Shown: positions 8,111-16,494 of the stretch, piece by piece
How the letters are laid out: the number at the start of each line of letters is the position of its first letter
Position numbering within the stretch: the first letter of the stretch is position 1
Source of the DNA: Pseudomonas sp. SJZ079
GTDB lineage: Bacteria; Pseudomonadota; Gammaproteobacteria; Pseudomonadales; Pseudomonadaceae
Direction: 5' to 3'
NCBI RefSeq assembly: GCF_007993865.1
Contig: NZ_VIUH01000036.1
Location: 1 to 40,450, forward strand
DNA length: 40,450 nucleotides
The notes under the pieces: model-generated
What the model saw: only the letters and a program-made list of their open reading frames with translations
What the model was told of the DNA's origin: nothing
The model's database searches: none
Program-made: the position numbers and the translations under genes

Positions 8111-8291
8111 GGCGACGGCAACGGCTCAACTGCCCAACGCCATTGGCTCGGTTCAAGAACCCATGCAGGGTCAGGCTCGCTCGCGCGCAGCTATGCCGAT
8201 TTCGTCATCTGCCAACGGGAAACTCATCAAGCCGCAGGCCGCCTGAGCGGCCAGTCTTGTCCAGACCTTTCCTGTGCAGGTGTTGGCATCC

Positions 8292-9374
8292 ATGAAACGC
8301 ATCCGCGTCATCGACTCACACACCGGCGGTGAACCGACCCGCCTGGTGCTCGACGGTTTTCCGGACCTGGGCCACGGTAGCATGAGCGAGCGCCGCCAGC
8401 TGCTGGCCGAACGCTTCGACGACTGGCGCGCCGCCAGCATGCTCGAACCGCGCGGCAGCGACGTACTGGTCGGCGCGCTGCTCTGCGCGCCAGTGGACCC
8501 CAGCGCCAGTGCCGGGGTGATCTTCTTCAACAACAGCGGTTATCTGGGCATGTGCGGCCACGGCACCATCGGCCTGATAATTTCCCTCGCTCACCTCGGC
8601 CGTATCCAGCCCGGCCTGCACCGCATCGAAACCCCGGTCGGCATGGTCGAGGCGACCCTGCATGAGGATCGCTCGGTGAGCGTGCGCAACGTGCCCGCCT
8701 ACCGCTACCGTCAGGCGGTCAGCCTGCAGGTGCCGGGCCTGGGAACGGTCAGCGGCGATATCGCCTGGGGTGGCAACTGGTTCTTCCTGATCGCCGAGCA
8801 CGGCCAGCGCGTCGCCGGCGACAACCTAGAGGCGCTGACCGCCTATTGCTGGGCGGTGCGCCAGGCGCTGGGGCAGCAAGGCATCCGCGGCGAGGATGGC
8901 GGCGAGATCGACCATATCGAGCTGTTCGCCGATCCTGAAACGCCGATCGGCTCGCAGCCAAGCGTCGCGAGCGAAGAGGAGGCAAGGCAAGAGCAGGCGA
9001 AACAGCGCAGTTTACAAGGCGTAAATGAGCATTTTGAGCCTGCTCTTAACGCAGCATCATGCGCGAAGCCCGCAGCAGCTTCGCTGCGAGCCGACAGCCG
9101 CAACTTCGTGCTGTGTCCGGGCAAGGCCTACGACCGCTCGCCCTGTGGCACCGGCACCAGCGCCAAGCTGGCCTGCCTGGCCGCCGACGGCAAGCTGGCG
9201 CCCGGTGCGCTGTGGCGCCAGGCCAGCGTGATCGGCAGCCAGTTCGAGGCCAGCTACGAGTGGCAGGACGACGGGCGCATCGTCCCGACCATCCGCGGTC
9301 GCGCCCACCTCAGTGCCGAGGCCACCCTGTTGCTGGAGGACGACGATCCTTTCGCCTGGGGCATTCGTCCATGA
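8292..9374 (+). CDS. lhpA: 4-hydroxyproline 2-epimerase carrying an in-frame repeat insertion
   Basis: 360 residues of the proline-racemase fold. The enzyme converts trans-4-hydroxy-L-proline to cis-4-hydroxy-D-proline. Both catalytic cysteines are present: Cys88 in GMCGHG and Cys285 in DRSPCGTGTSAK, the Cys/Cys signature of epimerases. The family is usually about 310-315 residues long. Here about 49 extra residues (roughly 218-266, between LFADPET and ADSRNF) are encoded by a palindromic repeat, so the frame is kept but an alien, Ala/Glu/Gln-rich loop is added before the second active-site segment. Whether the enzyme still works cannot be told. The start at 8292 matches MKRIRVIDSHTGGEPTR of homologues. 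The stop overlaps the next start (ATGA). Confidence 0.92.
   Translation: MKRIRVIDSHTGGEPTRLVLDGFPDLGHGSMSERRQLLAERFDDWRAASMLEPRGSDVLVGALLCAPVDPSASAGVIFFNNSGYLGMCGHGTIGLIISLAHLGRIQPGLHRIETPVGMVEATLHEDRSVSVRNVPAYRYRQAVSLQVPGLGTVSGDIAWGGNWFFLIAEHGQRVAGDNLEALTAYCWAVRQALGQQGIRGEDGGEIDHIELFADPETPIGSQPSVASEEEARQEQAKQRSLQGVNEHFEPALNAASCAKPAAASLRADSRNFVLCPGKAYDRSPCGTGTSAKLACLAADGKLAPGALWRQASVIGSQFEASYEWQDDGRIVPTIRGRAHLSAEATLLLEDDDPFAWGIRP
8943..9094. repeat. Palindromic MITE-like repeat inserted inside lhpA
   Basis: Outer 12-bp perfect inverted repeats are TCGGCTCGCAGC (8947-8958) and GCTGCGAGCCGA (9083-9094). Inside them are GAGCAGGC (8991-8998) and GCCTGCTC (9038-9045), and a central hairpin TTTAC-aaggc-GTAAA (9011-9025). 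GCCGA occurs at both borders (8942-8946 and 9090-9094). Similar sequences with the core AAATGAGCATTTTGAGCC are, to my memory, dispersed repeats in several Pseudomonas genomes. About 147 bp appear to have been added, a multiple of three. Confidence 0.8.
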
Positions 9375-10492
9375 ATGCCGAGATCATCGTCGTCGGTGCC
9401 GGCATAGTCGGCAGCGCCTGCGCCCATGAGTTCGCCCGCCGCGGCCTCGACGTGCTGGTGCTGGACAGCCAGCGCGGCGGCGCCACGGCAGTGGGCATGG
9501 GCCATCTGGTGGCGATGGACGACAACCCGGCGGAACTGGCCCTGAGCCGCTACTCCATCGAGCTGTGGCGGCAGTGGGCGCCGCAACTCGATGCGGGTTG
9601 CGCCTACCGCAACTGCGGCACCCTGTGGCTGGCCGCCAACCGCGAGGAGCTGCAGGCCGCCGAACACAAGCGGGAAACCCTCAGTGCCCAGGGCATCGCC
9701 TGCCAGATGCTCGACGGCGCCGCCCTGCGCCAAGCCGAGCCAATGCTGCGCAAGGGGCTGCTGGGCGCGCTGAAAGTCGGCGGCGATAGCATCCTCTACG
9801 CGCCGAATGCCGCGCGCTGGCTGCTGCAACAGGGCGGCGCGCGCATCACCCGGCGCCAGGATCAGGTCAGCGAGATCGACGGCAACCGCGTGCGCCTGGC
9901 CGATGGCCGCTGGCTGACGGCCGAGGCCGTGGTGCTGGCCAACGGCATCCACGCCAGCGAGTTGTGCCCCGAGTTGCCGATCCGGCCGAAGAAGGGCCAT
10001 CTGCTGATCACCGACCGCTACCCCGGACGCATCCAGCACCAGCTGGTCGAGCTCGGCTACGCCGCCAGCGCCCACGCCAACACAGGCACCTCGGTGGCCT
10101 TCAATGCGCAGCCACGGCCGACCGGGCAGATTTTCCTCGGTTCGTCACGCCAGTTCGACAGCCTCGACCCGCAGGTCGAAGGCCCGGTGCTGGCGCGCAT
10201 GCTGCGCCGCGCCCTGGATTACCTGCCGGCGCTGGGCAAACTCAACGCCATCCGCAGCTGGACCGGCTTCCGTGCCGCCACCCCGGACGGCCTGCCGCTG
10301 CTCGGCGAGCATCCGCAGCAGCCCGGCCTGTGGCTGGCGGTCGGCCACGAAGGGCTCGGCGTCACCACCGCGCCGGGCAGCGCCCAATTGCTCGCCGCGC
10401 ACCTGTTCAAGGAACCCGCGGCCATCGACCCCACCCCCTATCTACCGGGACGCTTTCTGCCGACGCCGCGGCCCCTGGAGCACAGTGCATGA
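9371..10492 (+). CDS. lhpB: FAD-dependent D-hydroxyproline dehydrogenase, beta-type subunit
   Basis: 373 residues of the DAO/glycine-oxidase-like family. A dinucleotide-binding motif opens the protein (IIVVGAGIVGSACAHEFARRG), and a C-terminal motif near WTGFRAATPDGLPLLGE is typical of the DAO fold. In lhp clusters this subunit acts with the small ferredoxin-like subunit and the FAD/NAD subunit encoded next, oxidising cis-4-hydroxy-D-proline to 1-pyrroline-4-hydroxy-2-carboxylate. The start overlaps the lhpA stop and its own stop overlaps the next start (ATGA at both junctions), which indicates translational coupling and a fixed subunit ratio. Confidence 0.9.
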   Translation: MNAEIIVVGAGIVGSACAHEFARRGLDVLVLDSQRGGATAVGMGHLVAMDDNPAELALSRYSIELWRQWAPQLDAGCAYRNCGTLWLAANREELQAAEHKRETLSAQGIACQMLDGAALRQAEPMLRKGLLGALKVGGDSILYAPNAARWLLQQGGARITRRQDQVSEIDGNRVRLADGRWLTAEAVVLANGIHASELCPELPIRPKKGHLLITDRYPGRIQHQLVELGYAASAHANTGTSVAFNAQPRPTGQIFLGSSRQFDSLDPQVEGPVLARMLRRALDYLPALGKLNAIRSWTGFRAATPDGLPLLGEHPQQPGLWLAVGHEGLGVTTAPGSAQLLAAHLFKEPAAIDPTPYLPGRFLPTPRPLEHSA

Positions 10493-10725
10493 TCGAACTC
10501 AGCCTCGATGGCCTTCCGCTGCGTGTCGCAGAGGGCAGTACGGTAGCCGCCGCGCTCTATCTGGGCGGCGACGGCAGCAGCCGCACCTCGGTCGGCGGTC
10601 ACCGCCGCGCCCCGGTATGCGGCATGGGCATCTGCCAGGAGTGCCGGGTCAACATCGACGGCCAGCGCCGCCTGGCCTGCCAGACCCTGTGCCAACCCGG
10701 CATGTGCGTGGCGACCCACGCATGA
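10489..10725 (+). CDS. lhpE: Small [2Fe-2S] subunit of D-hydroxyproline dehydrogenase
   Basis: 78 residues resembling the N-terminal 2Fe-2S domain of sarcosine oxidase alpha and of octopine/nopaline oxidase systems. The plant-type ferredoxin pattern is complete: Cys44-X4-Cys49-X2-Cys52-X11-Cys64 (PVCGMGICQECRVN, RRLACQT). It would pass electrons between the two flavin subunits encoded on either side, with which it overlaps by four bases. Gene symbols within this three-subunit set vary between papers. Confidence 0.85.
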   Translation: MIELSLDGLPLRVAEGSTVAAALYLGGDGSSRTSVGGHRRAPVCGMGICQECRVNIDGQRRLACQTLCQPGMCVATHA

Positions 10726-12041
10726 GCGAAGATTTCGACCTGCTGATCATCGGCGCCGGGCCCGCCGGCATGTCCGCCGCCCTGGCGGCCGCCCCCAGTG
10801 GCCTGCGCATTGGCGTCATCGACGACAACCCACTCCCCGGCGGGCAGATCTGGCGCGACGGCGTGCAAGCCCAGCTGCCTGCCAATGCCCAACGCCATCG
10901 CGCGGCACTGGCGGCGGCGCAGAATATCCAGCTGTTCAGTTCGACCCGAGTGGTCGCCATCGCCGGGCCGCAGCAGTTGCTCCTGGAAGATGGCGAACGC
11001 GCCTGGCGCGCACGCTACGCCAAGCTGATTCTCTGCACCGGCGCGCGCGAGCTGCTGCTGCCCTTCCCCGGCTGGACCCTGCCCGGCGTCACCGGCGCCG
11101 GCGGCCTGCAGGCGCTGATCAAGGGCGGCGTGCCGGTGGCCGGCGAACGCCTGGTGATCGCCGGCAGCGGCCCGCTGTTGCTGGCTAGCGCCGCCAGCGC
11201 CAAACATGCCGGCGCACAAGTGCTGCGCATCGCCGAACAGGCGCCCCCCACTGCCTTGGCCGGGTTCGCCCTGCAGTTGCCGCGCTGGCCGAGCAAGTTG
11301 CTGCAGGCCTTGCAGCTGTTCGATGCCAGCTACCGCAGCAACAGCCATGTACTGGCCGCGCTCGGCGAGGAACGCCTGGAAGCTGTGCGTCTGCTGCAAA
11401 ACGGTAAAGTGCTGGAGATCCCCTGCGAGCGCCTGGCCTGTGGTTTCGGTTTGCTGCCCAACACCCAGTTGGGCCAGGCCCTGGGCTGCCGCATCGCCGG
11501 CCAGGCCATCGCCGTCGATCAGTGGCAAGCCTGCAGCCTGAGCGATCACTATGCGGCGGGTGAATGCACCGGCTTCGGCGGCAGCGAACTGGCCCTGATC
11601 GAAGGCGCCATCGCCGGCCACAGCGCCATCGGCGCGCAGGCCAAGGCCCGTGCGCTGTGGTCGCAGCGCCAGCACTGGCAAGCCTTCGCCGACCGACTCG
11701 AACGCAGCTTCGCCCTCGATCCGCGACTCAAACGGCTGGCCGCCGCGGACACCCTGGTCTGCCGCTGCGAGGATGTCCCTTATGCCGCCCTCGCCGGGCG
11801 CAACTGCTGGGTCGATGCCAAGTTGCACAGCCGCTGCGGCATGGGCGCCTGCCAGGGCCGCATCTGCGGCGGCGCGACGCAATTTCTGTTCGACTGGCCG
11901 GCCCCGGCGCCGCGCCCGCCGTTCTCCCCGGCGCGCTGTGCAACCCTGCTGCACCTGGCCGACGAACCAGACACGGCGCCGGCCCCCACTCCAGGCAAGG
12001 TCTCGACGCTTCCCAGCGCCGTGCAGCCCGACTTAGAGTAG
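10722..12041 (+). CDS. lhpF: FAD/NAD-binding subunit of D-hydroxyproline dehydrogenase
   Basis: 439 residues. A first Rossmann motif LLIIGAGPAGMSAALAA binds FAD, and a second one near VIAGSGPLLLASAASAKHAGA is expected to bind a nucleotide. The C-terminal region contains a BFD-like Fe-S site (VCRCEDVPYAAL and CGMGACQGRICG). This is the arrangement of the alpha subunit of the octopine/nopaline/hydroxyproline dehydrogenase family. It forms the electron-transfer complex with the two preceding proteins. The C-terminal 40 residues are Pro/Ala-rich and probably disordered. Confidence 0.88.
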   Translation: MSEDFDLLIIGAGPAGMSAALAAAPSGLRIGVIDDNPLPGGQIWRDGVQAQLPANAQRHRAALAAAQNIQLFSSTRVVAIAGPQQLLLEDGERAWRARYAKLILCTGARELLLPFPGWTLPGVTGAGGLQALIKGGVPVAGERLVIAGSGPLLLASAASAKHAGAQVLRIAEQAPPTALAGFALQLPRWPSKLLQALQLFDASYRSNSHVLAALGEERLEAVRLLQNGKVLEIPCERLACGFGLLPNTQLGQALGCRIAGQAIAVDQWQACSLSDHYAAGECTGFGGSELALIEGAIAGHSAIGAQAKARALWSQRQHWQAFADRLERSFALDPRLKRLAAADTLVCRCEDVPYAALAGRNCWVDAKLHSRCGMGACQGRICGGATQFLFDWPAPAPRPPFSPARCATLLHLADEPDTAPAPTPGKVSTLPSAVQPDLE

Positions 12042-12071
12042 AGGGCTTCCCGTCTCGCCTGGATTCCTTGC

Positions 12072-12821
12072 ATGCTGCCCCTGCCGCTGCCCACCCCGCG
12101 CGATCTGCCCGAGCTGCTCGGCAGCCTGCAACAGATTTCTCCCCTGCTGGATGCCATGCCCGGCGTGGTGTTCTTCATCAAGGACAGCGCCGCCCGCTAT
12201 GTGCTGGTCAACCAGACCCTGAGCCAACGCTGCGCGGTACACAGCCACCACGAGCTGCTGGGCCAGACCGCCGAACAGGTGTTTCCCTCACGCTTCGGCC
12301 CGCTCTACACCGAGCAGGATCGTCGCGTATTGCAGGGCGGCGACCCACTCAGCGACCAGCTGGAGTTGCACCTGTACCCCGGCCGTCAACCAGGATGGTG
12401 CCTGACTCATAAGCTGGCGCTGCGCGACCCGCAGGGCGTGATCATCGGCATGGCCGGCATCTCCTACGACCTGCAGGCCCCGCAAGCCAGCCACCCGGCC
12501 TACCAGAAACTGGCCGCGGTAGACGCGCATATCCGCGAGCATTACGCCCAGCCCATCAGCCTCAAAGACCTCACCGCCATCGCCGGCCTGTCCGTCGCCC
12601 AGCTGGAACGCCACTGCAAGCGCATCTTCCAGCTCACCCCGCGGCAGATGATCCACAAGGCGCGCCTGGGCGCGGCCTCGCAGTTGCTGGCCGACCACCT
12701 GCCGATCACCGACATCGCCCTGCGCTGCGGCTACACCGATCACAGCGCCTTCAGCCGTCAGTTCAAGGCCCTCACCGGGCTGTCTCCCAGTCAGTATCGC
12801 GAGCGTCTGCGCGACGCTTAG
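12072..12821 (+). CDS. lhpR: AraC family regulator with N-terminal PAS domain
   Basis: 249 residues. The N-terminal half is a PAS domain (about 25-130; LDAMPGVVFFIKDSAARYVLVNQT, then a GIAGISYD-like end, GMAGISYDLQ). The last 100 residues are an AraC/XylS DNA-binding domain with two helix-turn-helices (ISLKDLTAIAGLSVAQLERHCKRIF and ITDIALRCGYTDHSAFSRQFKALTG). It lies 30 bp after lhpF. In P. aeruginosa an AraC-type activator, LhpR, controls hydroxyproline use, and this gene is the natural counterpart, although its operator cannot be assigned here. The symbol is assigned by context. Confidence 0.8.
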   Translation: MLPLPLPTPRDLPELLGSLQQISPLLDAMPGVVFFIKDSAARYVLVNQTLSQRCAVHSHHELLGQTAEQVFPSRFGPLYTEQDRRVLQGGDPLSDQLELHLYPGRQPGWCLTHKLALRDPQGVIIGMAGISYDLQAPQASHPAYQKLAAVDAHIREHYAQPISLKDLTAIAGLSVAQLERHCKRIFQLTPRQMIHKARLGAASQLLADHLPITDIALRCGYTDHSAFSRQFKALTGLSPSQYRERLRDA

Positions 12822-13063
12822 CAAGCCGCTGAAAAACTACTGCGCTCGGCTTGCCCAGGCTGTTACCCAATGCGTGGCCTAAACGCACACTCCTGGGGCG
12901 AGCTGCTCCCCTAGGTGACACTCACCTCTGCGCGTGCTGTCTGCGGGCTGGGCGGCGCGCCTCATCAAGAACACTTCACGAATAGGTCCAGTGCCCGCCC
13001 TCAGCGGCTCGCGCGGTCCGACAGCGCCGTTTATTGCCTGTCCACCAGCACCCCGTCGTCTCT
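12822..13063. other. Intergenic stretch with a hairpin repeat
   Basis: No gene is visible between the AraC regulator and the transporter operon. At 12821-12854, GCAAGCCG pairs with CGGCTTGC across an 18-nt loop; the loop text (TGAAAAACTACTGCGCTC) is like a short dispersed repeat seen in pseudomonads. It may also serve as a terminator of the preceding operon, though it lacks a T-run. The remainder leads into the promoter at 13064. Confidence 0.4.
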
Positions 13064-13080
13064 TGGCACAGGCAGTGCAT
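13064..13080 (+). promoter_or_regulatory. Putative sigma-54 (-24/-12) promoter of the hydroxyproline transporter operon
   Basis: TTGGCACAGGCAGTGCAT places GG at 13065-13066 and GC at 13077-13078, exactly 12 bp apart. The -24 half TGGCAC is perfect and the -12 half has one mismatch (GTGCA for TTGCA). The predicted start of transcription, near 13090, falls inside the GntR-type operator at 13086-13101. An AT-rich TATAAAAT just downstream could alternatively be a sigma-70 -10, but no matching -35 is well spaced. Confidence 0.45.
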
Positions 13081-13085
13081 ATAAA

Positions 13086-13101
13086 ATATCGTATACGAAA
13101 T
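13086..13101. promoter_or_regulatory. GntR-type operator, first copy
   Basis: ATATCGTATACGAAAT contains the perfect 10-bp palindrome TCGTATACGA (13089-13098). The same 16 bases recur at 19024-19039 before lhpC. A further half-site-like GATACGA follows at 13106-13112. It lies about 60 bp before the binding-protein gene. The form TnGTATACnA is that of FCD/VanR-type GntR regulators. Confidence 0.65.
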
Positions 13102-13161
13102 CCTTGATACGAAAGACGCGAGACTCTATAACTGCTCGACCCACACCACCACGAGGCCCCT

Positions 13162-13977
13162 ATGAAAAATCCAACAACTGCCGTAGCCCTCACCGTTGCT
13201 CTTAGCGCGTCGCTAATTGGTCAGGCCCAGGCCGACAAACTCGACGACATCATCGAATCGGGAAAACTGCGCTGCGCCGTGACCCTGGACTTCCCCCCCA
13301 TGGGCTTTCGCGATGAAGGCAACAAGCCCGCCGGTTTTGACGTCGACTATTGCGCTGACCTGGCGAAAGTCCTTGGGGTAACCCCTGAAGTGGTCGAAAC
13401 ACCGTTCCCGGACCGTATTCCCGCGCTGATCTCAGGCCGTGCCGACATCATCGTCGCCTCAACCTCCGACACCCTTGAACGCGCCAAAACCGTGGCGATG
13501 ACCGTGCCCTACTTTGCCTTCCAGATGGTCGTGCTGACCCGCGAAGACAGTGGCATCGAAAAATACGCAGACCTCAAAGGTCGCCCAGTGGGTAACACCA
13601 GTGGCACCTTCGAGGCGATCGCCCTGGAAAAAGACGTGAAAAGCTGGGGCGATGACGCCAGCTTCCGCGCCTACCAAAGCCTGAACGACACCATCCTCGC
13701 CGTGACTCAGGGTCACATCGACGCCTCTGTGGTGACCAATACAGTGGCGGCCTCGACCCTCAAGTCAGGCAAATACAAAGGCCTCAAAGTGGCCGGCAAT
13801 GCGCCCTACACCATCGACTACGTGTCCCTGGCGGCCAAGCGCAATGAGTACGGCCTGATCAACTACCTCAACCTCTTCGTCAACCAGCAGGTCCGTTCGG
13901 GTCGCTATGCCGAGCTGTACCAGAAGTGGGTCGGTGGCACTCCGGTGGAGCTGACGGTTCCAGGCGTTTACTACTAA
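13162..13977 (+). CDS. Amino-acid ABC transporter periplasmic binding protein
   Basis: 271 residues of the family 3 solute-binding proteins (HisJ/GlnH fold). A signal peptide ends near GQAQA-D, and the mature part starts DKLDDIIESGKLRCAVTLDFPPMGFRDEG, typical of the family. The residues that normally grip the amino-acid backbone are suggested by the VASTSDTLERAK and GNTSGTFE segments. With two permeases and an ATPase in the same operon it makes a complete importer. Position between hydroxyproline enzymes indicates a hydroxyproline isomer as ligand (inference). Confidence 0.9.
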   Translation: MKNPTTAVALTVALSASLIGQAQADKLDDIIESGKLRCAVTLDFPPMGFRDEGNKPAGFDVDYCADLAKVLGVTPEVVETPFPDRIPALISGRADIIVASTSDTLERAKTVAMTVPYFAFQMVVLTREDSGIEKYADLKGRPVGNTSGTFEAIALEKDVKSWGDDASFRAYQSLNDTILAVTQGHIDASVVTNTVAASTLKSGKYKGLKVAGNAPYTIDYVSLAAKRNEYGLINYLNLFVNQQVRSGRYAELYQKWVGGTPVELTVPGVYY

Positions 13978-14041
13978 GCACGCGCCCCCCCCATCCACTG
14001 GTTAACGCACGGTCGCCAACCCGGCCGTGCGGGAGTTAAAC

Positions 14042-15823
14042 ATGCCTGAATTCGCAGTAACGGCACGCAGGCTGGTTGCAGGCAATGCACAAGGCGAGTT
14101 GCTGTATGCCGAAGTCGGCCTGAGCTTCTGGGGCGGCGTCGATCCCTTTAGCGGTGAGGTGATCGATCGCCACCATCCACTCAGCGGCCAGGTCATTGCG
14201 GGACGCGTGCTGGCCATCCCCAGTGGTCGCGGCTCCTGCACCGGCAGCAGCGTACTCCTGGAACTTATTCTCAACGGTCATGCCCCGGCCGCACTGGTCG
14301 TGGCGCACCCCGAAGAAATTCTCAGCTTGGGCGTGCTGATCGCCCAGAGCTTGTTTGACTGTGGCTTGCCCGTCGTCTGCATCGGGCCTGAAGCCTTTTC
14401 CCAGCTGCAGGACTGCGCGTTTGTCCGCGTTGAAGCTGACCGGGTTAGCGCCTTCACCCAGATTCCCGCGGATAATTGGCAAGCGACCACGTCAAAGACC
14501 AGCGTCACACACGGGGCCACTGGTCCAATTGCCTTGAACGACACGGACCGCGACTTGCTGGCAGGCAAACACGGCAAGGCCGCGCAGGTCGCCATGCAGA
14601 TCGTCTTGCAAATGGCCGAGCTACAGGGCGCCGGCGAATTGATCGATATCACCCAGGCGCACATCGATGGCTGCATCTATACCGGCCCGGCCAGCCTGCG
14701 CTTTGCCGAACAATTGCTTGCCTGGGGGGCGGCCGTCAAAGTCCCGACCACACTCAACTCGATCTCGGTCGACCAGCGTCTCTGGCGCCAGCAAGGCATC
14801 GACCCGGCATTCGGCGAACCCGCCAGCCAACTCGGTGAGGCGTATATGGCAATGGGGGCGCAACTGAGTTACACCTGCGCACCCTACCTGCTCGACAGCG
14901 CGCCGCAGGCCAATGAACAGGTGGTCTGGGCTGAATCCAACGCCGTGGTGTATGCCAACAGCGTACTCGGCGCCCGGACGCAGAAATACCCGGACTATCT
15001 GGATATCTGCATCGCCCTGACCGGTCGCGCACCACTCACCGGCTGTCACCTGGATGCCGGCCGCTTGGCCACTCTGCTAATTCAAGTAGCGCCGCTCGGC
15101 CCACTCGATGATGCGTTCTATCCACTACTCGGCTATCACGTCGGCGCGTTGTCGGGCAGCCAGATCCCCGTGCTCGATGGTTTGCACAACGCGGCGCCTA
15201 CGCGTGACGATTTAAAGGCCTTTGGCGCCGCATTCGCGACCACCTCCGGCGCCCCGATGTTCCACATCGTCGGGGTTACCCCAGAAGCCGCCAGCCTAGA
15301 GCAGGCGCTGGGCGGCCTCCCAGCCCAGCACATTGAAACAGTCAGCGCAGCCGGCTTGCTCGAGAGCTGGAACGAACTCAACAGTGCGCCGTCTCCGCAG
15401 TTGGGCCTGGTAGCGCTAGGCAATCCGCACTTCTCTTTGAGCGAGTTCGCCGCCTTGGCCGCATTGTGTGAGGGCCGCAGCAAACACCCCGACGTCGCCC
15501 TGGTGATCACCTGCGGACGGCACGTGCAGCAACAAGCCAGCGCGGCGGGCTACCTGGCGACACTCGATGAGTTTGGCGCACAACTGGTGACCGATACCTG
15601 CTGGTGCATGCTCGGCGAGCCGGTGCTCCCGGTCGGCACCACCAGCCTGATGACCAACTCAGGCAAGTACGCCCACTACGCCCCAGGCCTGGTCGGACGC
15701 ACGGTGCATTTCGGCAGCCTGGCGGCCTGCGTCGAAGCGGCCTGCCGAGGATTTGTCAGCGGCGAGCTTCCCGCCTGGTTGAGCCAGGCCCATCAGCCAA
15801 GGGAAATATTGAGCGATGTTTGA
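14042..15823 (+). CDS. Aconitase X type I, probable cis-3-hydroxy-L-proline dehydratase
   Basis: 593 residues. The first 140 or so form the small swivelling AcnX domain (GRGSCTGSSVLLELILNGHAP), and the rest is the large AcnX catalytic domain (ESNAVVYANSVLGARTQKYPD; TNSGKYAHYAP; CVEAACRG). Fusion of both parts in one chain is the type I form. AcnX proteins have been characterised as cis-3-hydroxy-L-proline dehydratases giving 1-pyrroline-2-carboxylate. The start at 14042 has GGGAG six bases upstream, preferred over 14027. The gene is inserted between the binding protein and the permeases and overlaps the first permease by 8 bp. Confidence 0.85.
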   Translation: MPEFAVTARRLVAGNAQGELLYAEVGLSFWGGVDPFSGEVIDRHHPLSGQVIAGRVLAIPSGRGSCTGSSVLLELILNGHAPAALVVAHPEEILSLGVLIAQSLFDCGLPVVCIGPEAFSQLQDCAFVRVEADRVSAFTQIPADNWQATTSKTSVTHGATGPIALNDTDRDLLAGKHGKAAQVAMQIVLQMAELQGAGELIDITQAHIDGCIYTGPASLRFAEQLLAWGAAVKVPTTLNSISVDQRLWRQQGIDPAFGEPASQLGEAYMAMGAQLSYTCAPYLLDSAPQANEQVVWAESNAVVYANSVLGARTQKYPDYLDICIALTGRAPLTGCHLDAGRLATLLIQVAPLGPLDDAFYPLLGYHVGALSGSQIPVLDGLHNAAPTRDDLKAFGAAFATTSGAPMFHIVGVTPEAASLEQALGGLPAQHIETVSAAGLLESWNELNSAPSPQLGLVALGNPHFSLSEFAALAALCEGRSKHPDVALVITCGRHVQQQASAAGYLATLDEFGAQLVTDTCWCMLGEPVLPVGTTSLMTNSGKYAHYAPGLVGRTVHFGSLAACVEAACRGFVSGELPAWLSQAHQPREILSDV

Positions 15824-16481
15824 CTATAACTTTCACTGGCGCTCGGCTTTAAAGGCACTCCCGGACATGCTCGGCGGTGCCTGGGTTACCTTTGAGACGG
15901 CCGCGCTATCGATGGTCTTTGGCGTGCTGATCGCGCTGCTGTTGACCGTCATGCGGCAGAGCCAGAACCCGCTGGCGCGGGGTGTTTCCGGGGCCTGGGT
16001 CTCGGTTGCCCGTAACACCCCATCGTTGTTTCAGATCTACCTGTTGTACTTCGGCCTCGGCTCGTTCGGCCTGCACATCAGCTCATGGGCCGCACTGCTG
16101 GCCGGGATCACGTTCAACAACGCCGGCTACCTGGCAGAAAACTTTCGTGGCGGGCTCAAGGCCGTTCCCGATACCCAGATGCGCGCGGCCCGTTCACTGG
16201 GGATGAGCGCATTCAAAGCCTACCGGTTGATCATAGTTCCGCAGCTACTGCGCATCGTGTTCTACCCCCTGACCAATCAGATGGTCTGGGCCGTACTGAT
16301 GACCTCGCTGGGGGTCATCGTCGGCCTCAACAACGACCTCACCGGGGTCACCCAGGACTACAACGTAAAGACCTTCCGCACCTTTGAGTATTTCGCGCTC
16401 GCGGCAGTGCTTTATTACCTGATTGCCAAAGCCATCGTAATGGTCGCCCGCCTACTCGGCTGGCGCCTGTTCCGCTACTAA
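15816..16481 (+). CDS. Amino-acid ABC transporter permease (HisM/GlnP type), first subunit
   Basis: 221 residues with about five membrane helices and the HisMQ-type entry WVTFETAALSMVFGVLIAL. The coupling EAA loop reads FRGGLKAVPDTQMRAARSLGMSAFKAYRLIIVPQ, which docks the ATPase. It starts 8 bp before the AcnX stop, and the second permease follows after 13 bp. Confidence 0.9.
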   Translation: MFDYNFHWRSALKALPDMLGGAWVTFETAALSMVFGVLIALLLTVMRQSQNPLARGVSGAWVSVARNTPSLFQIYLLYFGLGSFGLHISSWAALLAGITFNNAGYLAENFRGGLKAVPDTQMRAARSLGMSAFKAYRLIIVPQLLRIVFYPLTNQMVWAVLMTSLGVIVGLNNDLTGVTQDYNVKTFRTFEYFALAAVLYYLIAKAIVMVARLLGWRLFRY

Positions 16482-16494
16482 GAGGGCAATAGCC

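Noticed and set aside
10599..11954. 451-residue minus-strand frame opposite the lhpF-like gene
   Set aside because: Low-complexity Ala/Gly/Gln composition, typical of antisense frames in high-GC DNA; the plus strand encodes a clear flavoprotein.
12821..12854. Hairpin after the AraC regulator as an intrinsic terminator
   Set aside because: The stem is only 8 bp with an 18-nt loop and no T-run; it is kept only as a possible repeat.
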